Shown here: piece by piece, positions 10,787 through 21,865 of the stretch | Numbering within the stretch: position 1 is the stretch's first letter | Layout: every line of letters begins with the position of its first letter | Source of the DNA: Glebionis coronaria | Lineage: Eukaryota > Streptophyta > Magnoliopsida > Asterales > Asteraceae | Length of the DNA: 64,000 nt | Direction of reading: 5' to 3' | Assembly (NCBI GenBank): GCA_025667525.1 | Contig: JANFOE010000583.1 | Location: forward strand, 186,001-250,000 | The notes under the pieces: model-generated | What the model saw: only the letters and a program-made list of their open reading frames with translations | Told to the model about the DNA's origin: nothing | Databases searched by the model: none | Translations under genes and position numbers: made by a program

Positions 10787-12878
10787 CGTACTCCTAGGAC
10801 AATTGCCAGTCCCAAACTAATATTGTGGTGAAACAATTGCCAGTCCCAAACACTCCTTTAGCTACAAAAAGCAGTTTTAACACACCTTATCCCAAAACAC
10901 AACTAACACAAAAGGAATTTCAGGAGATAAGAGCTAAAAACCTTTGCTTCTATTGTGGTCAAAAGTACAAACAATTTGGAGGGTATAGCTGATATGATAT
11001 GCTTGATGGACCTGGTGAGCCTAGTTCAATTGAGGTTCCAAACGAGTATGTTATTCTCCATAGGTCCCTTTACATGCTTTGAATGGGGTATAGTCTTATC
11101 AACCCATGAGAGTCACTGGTCATGTGGGCAAACACAGACTGAGCACTCTTGGTTGACACTGGCAGTTCTCATAATTTCTTAGACTTAGGCCAAAGCTAAG
11201 GAGTTGGGGTGTTATTTGAGAAGTACTTGTCCTCTTCAAGTCAACATTGCTAGTGGTACTAAGCTGACAAGCAAGTTTACGTGTAACAAATTTCAGTGGT
11301 AGATTCATGGTCATCAGTTTACTATAGAAGCTATGATTTTACCATTGTGAGGCTGTGATATGGTGTTAGGAGTACAGTGGTTTGCTACCCTTGACAATAT
11401 CCCGTTTAATTTTCAAGAACTTAATACGGAATTCGAGTATGCATTGAGGGGCAGTATTACATTAGATGGGAGGGGCTAAAGTACCAATTCAGTCTCCTCA
11501 TCTATCATCCATGGTTCTTTGTGTTTATCCTTGTATTGAATTTGTATTGAATCGCACATGCTCACTGCAAAGGAAGATACTTCTATTCCCCTTATTATTC
11601 AAAATGTACTTTCTCACTTTGAAGATATGCTGTCATGGTTAAGAAGGATGGAACTTGGAGGATGTGCACTTATTATAGACGACCGAATGCTCATACCGTT
11701 AAAGACAAGTTTCCCATTTCCATTATAGAAGAGTTGATTGATGAGTTACAAGGCGCGTAGTACTTTTCTATGTTGGATTTGAGGTCAAGGTACCAGGATG
11801 TGTTGTGATGACATTGAGAAAACAGCTTTCAAGACCATGAAGGCCATTATGAATTGCTGGTTATGCCTTTTGGGTTGACCAATGCACCTTCTACATTTCA
11901 AGCTTTGATGAATTTAGTGTTGTAAGCCCAGTTCAGGAAGTGTGTTCTAGTCTTTTTCTATGACAATTGGTCTACAGCCCTGATTTGGAGTTCCATGCCC
12001 AGTACTTATGTCAAGTATTTGCAGTTAGTTTTGCAGTTACTCACGACTCACACCCTTTATTAAGTATGTGTCTGGGTCAAGAAGGGTGGATTATTTAGGC
12101 CATGCCATGGCTACTGATGGCACCAAAATTGTGGCTATAGGGGTTTCCTAGGGCTGACTGGCTACTACAGAAGATTCATACAAGGCTATACTGCTACCAG
12201 TGACCAAGCTCATGAAGAAGAATGCTTTTATGTGGTCATCTGAGGCACGTGATGCCATTAGTAAACTCAAAGAGGCTATGGTTACTACTCCAAAGATGAA
12301 TAGTGGTGAACGATCTCTCTTTGTGAATATAAATAGTTTTATCTGATTAGTAGTGGATGTGATGGATTTCTGTGTACCTTTGATTGTTCTTATCGTTGAC
12401 TTGATGAGGTAATTCTGTAAAGTAAAGTTTATGATATATTCAAACTTTGATGAGATGAGGTATCTAGATATCAACAATGTTTGTCATCTACTTATTGGAT
12501 AGACATTTCGTGATTAAGACTGATTACTTCGGTCTTAAGTACTTATTGGAGCAAAGGATCACTACACCAGCTCAAATGAAGTGGTTGCCTAAGGTCATGG
12601 GCTTTGATTATGAGATTAAGTACAAGAAATGAAGTGAAAATGTTGTTGCAGATGTACTTTCTAGGGTTAACACTAGTGGTCAATTGTTACAAATTACACT
12701 GATTTGTTGGAAAAAAATTCAAGAGACATGGTCCACTGATCCTCTTTTAAAGATATAGTTGAAAGACTCATGGTTGGTAAACATGTTGCCAAACACTAGG
12801 TATGGACCAATGATTGAGGAAAGGGAAGTTGGTAGTTGGTGTTGATGCTGATTTAAGGCTCTTATTAATTACTCATTT

Positions 12879-13012
12879 TTGGCCCGAGGTCCCTTGGAAG
12901 CAGTTTCCTCACTTTCGGGTTTATCCCCGAAGTAGAGGTAGGATCTGTCTACACTTCACCTCCCCCCCTTATCCTGTTTCGGCGGAATCGGGTATGTTAC
13001 TTGTTGTTGTAC
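12879..13012 (+). mobile_element. SINE (Au/TS-like 3' portion) inserted in the integrase
   Basis: The sequence has the features of plant Au/TS-type SINEs as I know them: CCCTTGGAAGCAG near the left, CCCCGAAGTAGAGGTAGGAT, a GTCTACACTTCACC block and a TTGTTGTTGT tail. A 13-bp target-site duplication TAATTACTCATTT flanks it (12866-12878 and 13013-13025). It seems 5'-truncated, with no clear A box. Removing it restores the run of the integrase zinc-finger region (LLITH followed by LHAHS). Confidence 0.75.
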
Positions 13013-13407
13013 TAATTACTCATTTGCATGCTCATTCTATAGGTAGACATTGAGGTAGCTCACAAAATTATTGGAGGAAATTGAAGAAAGTGTGTTGTTT
13101 GTCAAAAAGTAAACCTCTGCCTATTCTTATATGGTCAGAGATTTTCTTGGACTTTGTGGAAGGCCTCTCCAATTCGCATGGAAAAACAGTTATTATGCTA
13201 TGGGTGGACTGGTGGACTGGTTAACCAAGTTTACAAGTTGCTTAGCTATTCCTTAAGACAATGTTTACAAGTTGCTGCGCATGTTTTGGAAAGAACTCTT
13301 TAAAATACTACAAATTAAGCTGCATTTCTCCACTGCTTGGCCAAACTAAAGTGGTAAACAGATGTTTGGAATGCTATCTTAGATGTATAACTGGAGAGAA
13401 GCCTAAG

Positions 13408-14265
13408 GGGCCGTTTGGTTCAAGATATTAAAATTCTGGAATTCTAAATTCTAGTATATTAAAATTCCTCAGAACTAAAATTCTAGAATTTAAAATGTCT
13501 AAGCCTGTTTGGTTGGCAGAATTTATAATTTTTTGAAATCTTGATTTTAGGTTGAACCAATTAACGAATAAATATTTTTTTATATATATTTTCTATTTAA
13601 AAGATAAAAATTCGAATTTTCACATTTTATATAAATTTTAAAAAAATTATATAAATTTTATAAAAAATATATAATAATTTAATTTAAAATTTACAAAAAT
13701 ATATATAAAAATATAATAAGAATTTATATAAATTTTATAAAAGCATTATATAAATTTTTTAAATTCTTATACAAAATTTATAAAAATTTTATATAAATTT
13801 TATAAAAATATATATATAAACCTTATAAAAAGTTTATATATTATAAAAAAAATCATAAATTTTATAAAAAAATTATATAAATATTATAAAAGAATTCATT
13901 AAGTTTTATAAAATTTAATAAAATTTTAAAAAATATATATATAAATTTTATAAAAATCTTATAAAAAATTTATATAAAATTTATATAAGTTTTATAAAAA
14001 AATTCATTAAAATTTTTAAAAAAATCATTTAATTTTATAAAAAAAATTATATATATTTTATAAAAAAAGTATTTAAATTTTTTAAGAAATTTCAATAAAT
14101 TTTATAAAAATTATATATATATTTCATAAAAAAATTCTATATAAATATTTACTTAAATTTATATAAATTTTATAAATTTTATATAAATTTTTAAAATTTT
14201 ATATTTTTTTACTTAAACATAAAAACCGAAATAATAACGACAAGAAAAAAAGTTTATGAAAAATA
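13408..14265. mobile_element. AT-rich insertion in the integrase, unclassified
   Basis: The integrase reads GEKPK just before and PLAEYW just after this block. The block starts GGGGCCGTTTGGTTCAAG, a terminus style common in plant MITEs. It then becomes almost pure A/T built from variants of TTTTATAAAAATTATATAAA. No matching right terminus is visible, so the right end is probably deleted. Confidence 0.55.
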
Positions 14266-14729
14266 ATTTTATTCCTTTGGCTGAATACTGGTACAACACA
14301 AATTTCCATACCTCCATCAAGGCATCAACACAACACCCTTTGAAGCAGTTTCTGGTCAACAACCTAGTTCACCTATTACTTATGTGTTGGGCCAACGCAA
14401 GGTGGATAGTGTGGATCGGTCATTGGCTACTAGAGAAGCTATTAGTTGCAATTCATTTGGCAAGAGGGGTTGTGGTAGATTCTCAGTGCTTCTAACACTG
14501 CTCAAATTCACCCGGTATTTCATGTGTCCCAATTGGAGTTGTTCAAAGGAGATTCAGTGGCATTGTAACCAGTTATGCTCAATGTGACCCTGAAGGCAGT
14601 TTGGTTCATGTTAAGCTCATAATAAAATGGTGGTCTATGTTTTGATTCAGTGTCTGTGGTCTAATGGAGAAGATATTTCCTGAGTTAACTTTCCATTTGA
14701 GGACAAGAATGATTCGAAGGGGATGGTAT

Positions 14730-15034
14730 TGATATGTGCTCAAGATCAAAGTCAAAGAAAAGTCAAGTTTGACTTTCAGAAGTCAAACTTCCATTTTTGG
14801 CGGGAAAGTCTGTTTCACCCTTTCTCCTTCACCGGTCAGTTCCATCCTATAAAGTATAAATAGTAGATTTTCCATTCATTTTTTCATTATGTCTGAACTG
14901 TGTGTTTTCTCTCTTGTAACCAACTCTCATTAATCAATCACAAATCATTAGCTAATCTTCGAGTGTAATTCTCGTCATCTACATTTCCTAGTTAGTGGCC
15001 ATATTCGAGTGTAAGCTCCTGTATGTGTGTATCA
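14730..15034 (+). repeat. 3' LTR of the decayed gypsy element, 305 bp
   Basis: It starts TGATATGTGC straight after a purine-rich tract (GAAGGGGATGG) and ends GTGTATCA. A TATA box (TATAAATAG, 14855-14863) lies in its middle. The U3 part has several TTGACT words in both directions. It matches the inverted copy at 8595-8913. Confidence 0.8.
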
Positions 15035-15266
15035 AAATAGTAATCACTAACTTCAAAGTTCACGTCTTTAATAAAGAGCACTCATACGAACTAATATGAA
15101 AACAAGACTCGATCATGTGCTTAAACGGATACAAATCGGAGATAAATAAATTTAAAAAAATTTAAAACAGAAAGGCAGCCTAACGGCCAGTGAGTACAAG
15201 GAAATCAATATCATCATGAAGAAGACTTTCTTGTAATTTCCTACACTGCCTTAAACTATCTCCATC

Positions 15267-15402
15267 TTAAGCTGGATCAAAATTAGATATTTCATCATAG
15301 CTCTCTCCAGCTTCAGGAAACCCTCCACAACACCACAATACAAGAATCCCAACGCCAAACAATGCCACAATCACTAGAAATATGAAAACTAACAATCCTC
15401 CA
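15267..15402 (-). pseudogene. possible terminal exon with a membrane segment
   Basis: On the minus strand, a splice-acceptor-like TCTTTTAG precedes an open frame reading GGLLVFIFLVIVALFGVGIL, then CCGGFPEAGESYDEISNFDPA and a stop. This is one transmembrane helix with a short acidic tail. No upstream exon is recognised. It may be the last exon of a small membrane protein or a stray fragment. Confidence 0.3.
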
Positions 15403-15748
15403 CTAAAAGATTAATTGTATAAATTCTCAACTTGATAGCTAATCTAAACTCGAATGCTAAAGGGAGTGTTGGGAGTGCTTAATAGAAATACGTATGGGCA
15501 TATAATGTTCTAATAGTACATCATGTAAGTAGGCAAAGTGAGCTGCTGATTTCATTCTCCTAATCTCAGCATGAAATAAGCTGTTTTGAATAAGCGATTT
15601 GGACCTTACTTATTCAAAGCCTTTTATATATTTCGCTAAGCCAAAAGCAACATGTTACCACCACTCAGGAGTGGCCTGGTGGCAAACAAAGAACTTGTGA
15701 CTATATCTCACTAAAATGTGTCGTCTCAAGTTCAATTTCTTCTGCTAG

Positions 15749-16021
15749 GTGCAAACAACCTCAAGTGAACAAGCCAACCTTCTGAAAGAGAGGGGTCTAC
15801 CTAGTTTGAGTATTAGTATTTTCATCTTTGATAGGTTGCATAGTTTTAGGCTTTTAGCAAACTTCATTGAAGTAGTCTCCTATAAGGCAACATCGGTCAA
15901 CTGGCCAATTGGTTATAATCATTCTGTTTGTATTAACCTAAAGAAAGATGGAGAAAAAATCCAGGTAGCCCCATGGCAAATTGATGATAAGGAATATGAG
16001 AAACATACCATTACTTCATAG
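15749..16021 (+). other. 90-codon open frame, unrecognised
   Basis: The second half has ordinary protein-like composition (NWPIGYNHSVCINLKKDGEK, KIQVAPWQIDDKEYEKHTI). It may be an exon fragment. The Met start is not convincing, and just upstream (about 15669-15733) is a stretch with tRNA-like A-box and weak B-box words that could be a SINE head. No family is recognised. Confidence 0.25.
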
Positions 16022-16461
16022 GTTGTAAGGCATACTGCATGGTTTCCTGTGAATACTTATATATTCTGATCTTTTCAATAAAGGATGACGCGTATCTTGA
16101 CAGTCACATCAGCACAATCGACGTTGATTTCGTAAAAACCTAGTAATATGTGAACGGGTACATCATCTTAAACAAAACAATCTTTAATAATAGAAGATAT
16201 GCATTTTCCACTCATAAATCATAATATACGAACATGAGAGTGATAATGACGGCAATCATTATGAAGGTGTGCATATTGATTACAACTTAAAGAGTCACTG
16301 TTTGACAATGTACAAAATGTGACCAAAAATATCTATAGAACATAGAGTAGTTTCAATTCAACGATTTAGGACTATAATAAAAATCATCAGGCACAAATAT
16401 ATTTTCAACCAGTTTAGCACTAGTCACATCTGCATATCCACAGTCAGAGTGGTCCATATAA
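16022..16461. other. no gene seen
   Basis: AT-rich sequence without supportable reading frames or repeat ends. The TAA at 16459-16461 is the left target-site copy of the next element. Confidence 0.5.
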
Positions 16462-17705
16462 GAGCACAGGGTACGGGGCGTTTTCGCCCAGCGTTTTCCC
16501 ACGGCGCCAGACCAAAACGCGAGAGCCACACCCCTGTTGGCGTTTCCGTGTCTCGAGCCGAGGGCACGGCGTGCGTTTTCGCACGAAAACGCGAGACACG
16601 AAAACGCGAGACCGTACCCGGTCTCGCGTTTTCGTGCATAAATAATTTTTTATTTTATTTTATTTTATTTTTTTTAATTTCAAAAAAAAATATTACCGTT
16701 GGAATTTAATTTTATACCGTTGGAGACCCGTTTTTTTTCAAAAAAAACCTATTTTTTCACCTATAAAACTCCCTTTTCACCTATAAAAACCTATTGAACA
16801 CTTGTGGAATCAAGAAGAAGAGCAATAAATTTTGTTCCGGTTAATTTTTTTTATTGTGTAATTTTTTTTATTAATGAAATGTTATTTTAATTTTTTTTTA
16901 TGTGTGGGCCCAATGTATAACTAAACATTGTCCTCAATGTTTCCTAGCTCAAGAGTAACACCCCCTTGCTAAAACACGAAGAGTCTAATGCAAAAGTCCT
17001 AACATGGAAAGAGCACGCAAATCTATAAGCCGTTTATTAATTATGCTTCAAGATAAAACGTTAGTCGATAAAAATCAAAGGGTAGAGAGTGCCCCTTTTT
17101 GACAATCAAAGTATGGAAACTCGAGTGGACCGGCAAAAACCGAACACGAGAGTCTTCAATGATTAGGGTTATACCTAAGATTCACAACACAACAAAACAC
17201 GAGCACAAGCTTGAAAAGATCAAGCCTTATTAGTGTTAGAAAATAGATAGAAGATAGAATGTATGGGACTCCCCCACAAGGCACCTCGTTTTTGTTAACC
17301 GAGTCATGAGCTCGACTCGATCCCCGCATTCATTGGTCCTTAAGGAAAGTGGTAAAAACCGGCATAATGGAATAAAATCCAACATGAAGCACGATGTCGG
17401 GGTCAAAGATCACATCCTCGTTGTCGGATGACAAACGAAAGGATAAAACTCCAACATAAATCTCCAAAAAGAGATGGTGGTCACAAATCATGATATGGAT
17501 ATAGTATGCTCCCCGAGATAAACTCGCACCAAAATGATCGAAAAATCTTTCAATTATTGCATCGGTGAAGGAGCATGAAATGTGGTGTTTTCGTGTTTCT
17601 GGTGTGGTGGGATCATTTAGCCATCACTCACCATACCCCTCAAAATTCTGGTGTTTTCCCACGGCTCAACACAAAAACACCAAACAGGGTCCATACCCTG
17701 TGCTC
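16462..17705. mobile_element. PIF/Harbinger-type element carrying a retrotransposon-derived passenger
   Basis: The termini GAGCACAGGGTA form a perfect 12-bp inverted repeat, flanked on both sides by TAA. The subterminal arms are related (GTTTTCCCACGG on the left and the same word within the right arm). Between about 16905 and 17575 the sequence looks like the antisense of the 3' non-coding part of OTA-type LTR elements. Shared features are the ACATTGTCCTCAATGT stem-loop at 16925-16940 and the TTTTTGTTAACCGAGTCATG stretch, which parallels element E near 34092. It has no transposase. Confidence 0.75.
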
Positions 17706-17945
17706 TAAGGGATAACAATGCGACAAAATTAATGGTTATGCACTCCAATTTTGTATAACATAAAAAGGAAATTATGCCATCCAACTTTACACTTGAATTC
17801 TTTAAATGATTTCAGTTGCTTTATACTTTATTAGAAATAGAAATGAGCAATAAAACTATTTCAAGGTAAACCCAACACATTCTAACCCGTTACCAACACG
17901 CCTATTTTGCTACTCTAATTAAAGAAGGAAACTGGAACTTACATT

Positions 17946-18509
17946 TAGGGGTGTCATTCGGTTCGGTTATCGGGTTGTTCGGTTTATTCGGTTCGGGTTA
18001 TTCGGTTAATTTTTTTTTCTGAGTCAACCCGAAAACCGAACCGAACCGAAATAGATTTCAACCGAACCGAACCGAAAACCGAATTTGAATTCGGTTCGGT
18101 TTTCGGGTTGACCCGAATAACCCGAATTTTCTGAATTTTTCAAAAAAAATATATAATTAAATAAATATTTTGAAAAAAAGGTTATTTCAAGTATAAAATG
18201 ATATTTTTATATTAAAATTATGTTTTAATAACTAGTTTGCATATATTAGGATTAAATTAAATTTTAATAACTATTATATATATATAAATTTACAAAAAAT
18301 ATATATATATTTATAAAATTTCGGTTTTCGGTTCGGTTCTCGGGTCCGACGGCCAAACCCATACCCAACCCGAAAACCGTATTTGTAGTTCGGTTCGGTT
18401 CGGTTATGACCCAAAACCCGAATTCTATTTTCGGTTCGGTTCTAGTTCGGGTTCGGTTCGGTTCGGTTTTCGGTTTTTGTGGGTCAAACCCGAATTATGG
18501 ACACCCCTA
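17946..18509. mobile_element. hAT-type MITE, 564 bp
   Basis: Terminal inverted repeats TAGGGGTGTC are flanked by the 8-bp duplication CTTACATT (17938-17945 and 18510-18517). The subterminal regions are dense in CGGTTCGG and CCGAACCG words in both orientations, which could act as binding sites for a transposase. Non-coding. Confidence 0.9.
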
Positions 18510-18528
18510 CTTACATTCTTCTCTATAC

Positions 18529-18529
<1 letters not shown>

Positions 18530-18577
<48 letters not shown>
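18530..18577. repeat. poly(A) tract
   Basis: A run of about 47 A residues lies 13 bp beyond the hAT MITE target-site copy. It may be a leftover retroposon tail, but no body is recognised. Confidence 0.9.
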
Positions 18578-18580
<3 letters not shown>

Positions 18581-18970
18581 CGCCTAATTTAGAGTGTACT
18601 GCATTTTTAATCAATCAATAAATCATATTTGTTCAAAAAAAATAAATTATATTAAAATAATAATAACTAGTGGTAACAATTATTGTATTGAAGGATCGAT
18701 ACCTGAACTGAAGTGGTGAAACATGATTGATGATGCGAAAATTGCATGTGGGGTCTATTAATTTAATTTGGAGTTTATCCCTTCATTATCGTCCATTGAT
18801 TTGCAGTCATTACTCGCTCGAGAAAGAAGAAACCTCAAAAACTCAAAAGCTTAGTGGATTGTTTACTGTTGCAAGTACTTGTAATGTTTTGTCATTATGC
18901 ATAAAAATAATAGAACTTCTTATGGGTACTTTGGCCCCGGTCGGCACTTCTTCGCTAGTTACACCAAAAC

Positions 18971-19616
18971 CAATGTTTTGAAACCCGGGTCTGTGATCGA
19001 CCCGGCGAAGTCACCGGGTCGCCGGTTCAACCGGTCCAAACCCGGTTTCATGCACAAGCCCAAACATTTGTTTCTAGTAGCATCAAAAACTATGTTTGCT
19101 GTAAGATCCAGATCCATACGAAAGTTGATAGCTTCATCTTCAAGATCCAGATCCATAGCTTCATCGTATGCTAATACAAAAGACCGGGTTGAGGTTGAAA
19201 TCATACGATCAGATCCATACGAAAGTTGATAACACTTATATTATAAGGATTCAAACTTACCTCTCATCACTGATGATCAGATCCATGCGATTTGTTTGGA
19301 TTATTTTGATAATTATATAGCTTGATTTGCATGGTAAGTGATACTATGTTAATGGCTGAATTAGATGAGAAGAAATAATGTGAAAGTGACGGTCAATTTG
19401 TATTATATGTTTTTGGACTTTTAAAATAAATAAGTAAAGTGATCCGGCGGGTAGTGTGAACCCGGGTTGATCCGGGTTTTGTAAAAACCGGTGAAAACCG
19501 GCGGTTCGAGCTGGGTTTTAACTATTTTAAAAACTGGTTTATTTTGACCCGTTTTTTAGACCGGATCCGGTTCAACCGGTTGAACCGGCCGGGTCGAACC
19601 GGGTTTCAAAACATTG
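18971..19616. mobile_element. hAT-type MITE, 646 bp
   Basis: Ends CAATGTTTTGAAACCCGG are inverted repeats, flanked by the 8-bp duplication ACCAAAAC (18963-18970 and 19617-19624). CCGGGT and ACCGGTT words crowd both subterminal regions. The short frames inside show no recognisable protein. Confidence 0.9.
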
Positions 19617-19753
19617 ACCAAAACAACTCACGTAGTATTATCTTTTCACTTAGGCTAGGCTCAACGCAAATGGGTCGCGACCTAGTTTTTTCGGCCGGCG
19701 ACCTAGTGCGACCTATTTGCCACAACCCGGCGACCTAGTGCGACCTAGTTGAA

Positions 19754-19787
<34 letters not shown>

Positions 19788-19876
19788 CACAATAAATTTA
19801 ATTAAAAAAACATTACATTAATTTAAAAAAAAACACATTACACAATTATTCGAATTTAAAAAACATTACAATAATC

Positions 19877-21265
19877 CTAGTAATTTAAATTATAACGTTC
19901 CTTGATTCTGTCCCTCATTTCTTGTTGTGCTTGCTGTTTGGCTATCGGCAAGTTGGGGTCGATTTCCGAGTTGTAGAACATCAAGTCTTTATCTCGTTTC
20001 TTTGCTTCAGCAAGCTCGATAGCCCGACGTTGTAACTCGAGCTTTTCTCTTTTGATTTCCGCGGTTTTCTCCTGCAAAGCCAACTCCCGTTGCTTCAAGT
20101 CAAAGTAGGAATCTTGTTGTTGTTTCTTCTTTCCCCATCCAATGTCTTTCATCTTCTCCCATTTGGTGCTTACAGCTTCAACAAATGAAGACTTCCCAGT
20201 TGACGAAGAGGTTGATGACTTCTTTTTAGCACGACCACGACCCATTGGTCGATTTTCTTGTTTCTCTTCTTGCTCGTCTTCAGAATCATCGTGCACGTCC
20301 ATGTAACTAGCGTGTCCAGAACCAGAAGTTGTTTCAGAAGTCTTGGATTTTTTGCTAGACGGTTTCTTTGTAAACTTTGGCATTTCAACCTCCATCCAAC
20401 TCGGGTGATCTTTGAGCACTTTCCACGCCTCCTGGTATTGAAACTCTTTATTGTAAGTCACTTTGTATTCAGAACAAGCTTTTTGGTAATCAGTGAGATC
20501 ATTTGCTCCACTATCATGAGTACGCTCAATGTTATTCATAATACCACAAAATGCACCAACACTAGGACGCAACCTGTTTTTCCATTTGCTCAGAACCGCG
20601 TCATACCCTCTAGCAGAACCCGTCTCGGTTTCATAGTACTTCACTACTTTTAGCCAAAAGCCTTTTGATTTTTGACTGTTTCCTTGGATGCAATTCTCGG
20701 AAACATGACACCAACCTTTGCACAACGCAACCTCTTCATCACTTGTCCATTCTTTTGGTGGCTCCGTTAAATCAACCTGTTTGCCTTTCGCAGCACGTCT
20801 TGAGGGCTTCTTAGGTTTGATTGGGGACATTTCTTCCACATCGTCTTCAGGGTTGTATGCACCATGAAAAGACCCGTGTCCCGAACCTTGACCCATAGAT
20901 TGCTCTTGGCTAGGCCCGTCACCCACATAGTTGTCTTGGTTGTATATCATATTTTCAAATTGTGTATCAACCTCAAAACGATTAATCGGAGAATACTGTT
21001 GGTTTGGATAGGAAGCAGTGGAAGAATCCATAGTAGGCCGATACACACCCGAAGGCGATTCGTAGTTAGGTTGTGGGGGATAAAAAGGACGGTTTGAATA
21101 GTTAGGTTGTTGGTGTGATTGATATTCAAAACCGGTGGGTCTAAACCGGAATTGTGGAGACACACCGGATAATCGGAAATTCGAGTCCGGTGTCACATGT
21201 GGAACAGATTCTTGACGAACTCGGGATTTTGGGGTTTTGTTTTTGGGAGTTCTACTGCTAGACAT
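19877..21265 (-). CDS. Harbinger ORF1: Myb/SANT (trihelix-like) DNA-binding protein
   Basis: The uninterrupted 462-residue frame starts at the first Met after the promoter. Residues 1-130 are Pro/Gln/Ser/Tyr-rich and probably disordered. A basic patch (SRRAAKGK) lies near 155-162. The Myb/SANT-like domain runs from about 172 to 245 (EWTSDEEVALCKGWCHVSEN, then FWLKVVKYY and LSKWKNRL). A second basic stretch (GRGRAKKK) lies near 342, and a charged coiled coil (KQRELALQEKTAEIKREKLE) fills about 389-425. This layout is that of the Myb-like proteins of PIF/Harbinger elements, which bind subterminal DNA and bring the transposase to the nucleus. Host proteins with the same fold are often annotated as NAM-associated. 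It looks intact, so the element may be fairly young. Confidence 0.9.
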   Translation of the reverse strand: MSSSRTPKNKTPKSRVRQESVPHVTPDSNFRLSGVSPQFRFRPTGFEYQSHQQPNYSNRPFYPPQPNYESPSGVYRPTMDSSTASYPNQQYSPINRFEVDTQFENMIYNQDNYVGDGPSQEQSMGQGSGHGSFHGAYNPEDDVEEMSPIKPKKPSRRAAKGKQVDLTEPPKEWTSDEEVALCKGWCHVSENCIQGNSQKSKGFWLKVVKYYETETGSARGYDAVLSKWKNRLRPSVGAFCGIMNNIERTHDSGANDLTDYQKACSEYKVTYNKEFQYQEAWKVLKDHPSWMEVEMPKFTKKPSSKKSKTSETTSGSGHASYMDVHDDSEDEQEEKQENRPMGRGRAKKKSSTSSSTGKSSFVEAVSTKWEKMKDIGWGKKKQQQDSYFDLKQRELALQEKTAEIKREKLELQRRAIELAEAKKRDKDLMFYNSEIDPNLPIAKQQAQQEMRDRIKERYNLNY

Positions 21266-21324
21266 TTTTTATGTGTGTAGAGATTTGTGTGTGAAATGTA
21301 AAAAAAATTGAAATGATGTATTGA

Positions 21325-21331
21325 TTATATA
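21325..21331 (-). promoter_or_regulatory. TATA box for Harbinger ORF1
   Basis: The minus-strand sequence CCTATATAATC lies about 60 bp upstream of the ORF1 start codon, inside the element. A pyrimidine/ACACA-rich leader follows, as in plant core promoters. Confidence 0.5.
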
Positions 21332-21865
21332 GGTTTTAAAAAAAATTTGAAATTTTTTTTTTTTAAATGTAACGGTAACATTTAAACGGTCGAATTTTTA
21401 GCCCCTTTTGGAACAGGTCGTGACCAAGATCAGGTTGTGCTACAAATGCTCCGGCGACCGAATCGCCGCAACGCGACGATTCGGTCGCGACCGAGTCCCC
21501 GACCGAAAAAAGGCAGTGCGTTGCGCCTAGCCTTATGTCATTTCTCCTTTTTATTCACTTCCTCTATTTATTTTATTTTTTCTTTTTCAATTTCTACACA
21601 AAATAAAATTCATTAAATTCCATTAAAAATATAAATACATAACTAAAAATAAAATACGAAATTTAACCTGCTACGAAAATAAAAATACATACGCGGAAAA
21701 AAAATTACAATAAATAAACTAGTTATGTGCCCATACATGCTCAATAAAACTCCTTTGAAGCTTTACATTTGTTTGTTTATCACGAAATTCTTTTTGTTTT
21801 CTCCAACATATTGTACATCGCTCGACCCACGTTCTTTATATATTATAATGTGGACAAAAATAAAT

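Larger units (their letters stand above)
9650..14729 (+). pseudogene. decayed Ty3/gypsy gag-pol (probably a short-LTR chromovirus)
   Basis: Many stops and shifts interrupt a recognisable retrotransposon polyprotein. In order: gag with FPTFGGDDVRG (about 9805), a nucleocapsid knuckle remnant NLCFYCGQKY (about 10939), protease LVDTGSSHNFLDL (about 11151), reverse transcriptase KKDGTWRMC (about 11640) and [10 protein letters not shown] (about 11869), RNase H with LKYLLEQR (about 12535) and VVADVLSRV (about 12643), then integrase with CVVCQK (about 13090) and PLAEYWYNTNFHTS (about 14272). The catalytic F/YxDD box reads FYDN, so the reverse transcriptase is dead by sequence. Short LTRs suggest a Reina-type lineage, which is inference. 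It is interrupted by a SINE and an AT-rich insertion. Confidence 0.85.
19653..21532 (-). mobile_element. PIF/Harbinger element carrying only the Myb/SANT ORF
   Basis: Inverted termini GGCTAGGC(T/G)CAACGCA are flanked by TTA on both sides (19650-19652 and 21533-21535), as in PIF/Harbinger. Between them lies one long intact ORF (the Myb-like ORF1) and nothing else. GTCGCGACC-rich inverted words occupy both subterminal regions. The DDE nuclease that partners ORF1 in autonomous elements is absent between the ends. Confidence 0.9.

Noticed and set aside
16115..16145. CCTAGT preceded by a short inverted repeat, possibly a Helitron end
   Set aside because: The hairpin is weak and AT-rich; too common by chance.
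18971..19229. Arg/Ser-rich overlapping frames in the second hAT MITE
   Set aside because: They arise from the CCGGGT-rich subterminal repeats; MITEs are non-coding.
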